Assembly (NCBI GenBank): GCA_903855705.1
Contig: CAINZT010000076.1
Coordinates: forward strand, 1 to 37,713
Length of the DNA: 37,713 bases
Origin: an uncultured Synechococcus sp.
GTDB lineage: Bacteria; Cyanobacteriota; Cyanobacteriia; PCC-6307; Cyanobiaceae
Direction of reading: 5' to 3'
Below, one piece after another: positions 37,331 through 37,713 of this stretch. The first letter of the stretch is position 1. Each line of letters begins with the position of its first letter. Below the pieces are notes generated by a model. The model was given only the letters and a program-made list of their open reading frames with translations. It had not been told where the DNA came from and ran no database searches. Both the position numbers and the translations under genes were made by a program.

Positions 37331-37401
37331 TCGATCCTTGCTGAGCAACCCGGTCCCTGGCCTGGGCCCAGTAGGTCTGGCCAGGCGCCAAGATTGCCTC
37401 C

Positions 37402-37713
37402 ATGGATTTCATCAGCAGCCAGGACCTGGTTGAACTACTCGGCCGCTGGGGCTACGTGGTCATTTTTGCGGGCATGCTGCTCGAGAATGCCGGCCTGCCC
37501 CTGCCGGGCGAAACCCTCACCCTGCTGGGGGGCTATGCCGCGGGCAGTGGCCAGATGTCTCTCTTTGGGGTTATCGGGGCGGCAGCAACGGGGGCCATCG
37601 TTGGCGACAACATTGGCTACTGGATCGGCCGCCGTTTGGGCTGGGACCTGCTGCTGCGCCTAGGCCTGTGGTTGCGCCAGAGCCCGGAGCAGATGGACCA
37701 GCTGCGCCAGCGC
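37402..37713 (+). CDS. DedA family membrane protein, 3' truncated by window edge
   Basis: MDFISSQDLVELLGRWGYVVIFAGMLLENAGLPLPGETLTLLGGYAAGSGQMSLFGVIGAAATGAIVGDNIGYWIGRRLG. Confidence 0.88.
   Translation, partial: MDFISSQDLVELLGRWGYVVIFAGMLLENAGLPLPGETLTLLGGYAAGSGQMSLFGVIGAAATGAIVGDNIGYWIGRRLGWDLLLRLGLWLRQSPEQMDQLRQR

Overview
The window looks like a GC-rich unicellular cyanobacterial (Synechococcus/Cyanobium-like) chromosome: hli, CGLD27/Ycf36-type, DUF3386, DUF3318, AcsF, ADO-like and heme oxygenase genes are all present. No phage, transposon, CRISPR array or rRNA operon was seen. Most of it is housekeeping: cbiX-like chelatase, GMC oxidoreductase, initiator tRNA-Met with a strong terminator, DUF475/TerC-like protein, asparaginase, rsfS, carB, gor, APC permease, P-type ATPase, phosphoribosyltransferase, DUF4912, GST and DedA. 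A GH18 chitinase-like gene runs off the left edge and is missing from the ORF track. The most interesting part is ~18.7-28.3 kb. There, an ArsR-type regulator lacking the usual metal-ligand residues is translationally coupled to a pentapeptide-repeat gene. It is divergent, across a perfect 9-bp inverted repeat, from an ORF carrying the full seven-ligand hemerythrin pattern. That ORF is followed by an AcsF-type diiron cyclase, a histidine-box desaturase overlapping acsF by 4 nt, and an ADO-like diiron protein with no adjacent acyl-ACP reductase. Heme oxygenase and oxygen-independent HemN follow a few kb downstream. This resembles an expanded, differently regulated version of the cyanobacterial low-oxygen acsFII-ho2-hemN cluster. 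Many intergenic gaps also carry short, mutually unrelated tandem repeats (14-26 bp period). All calls are from reading the sequence by eye; no searches were run.
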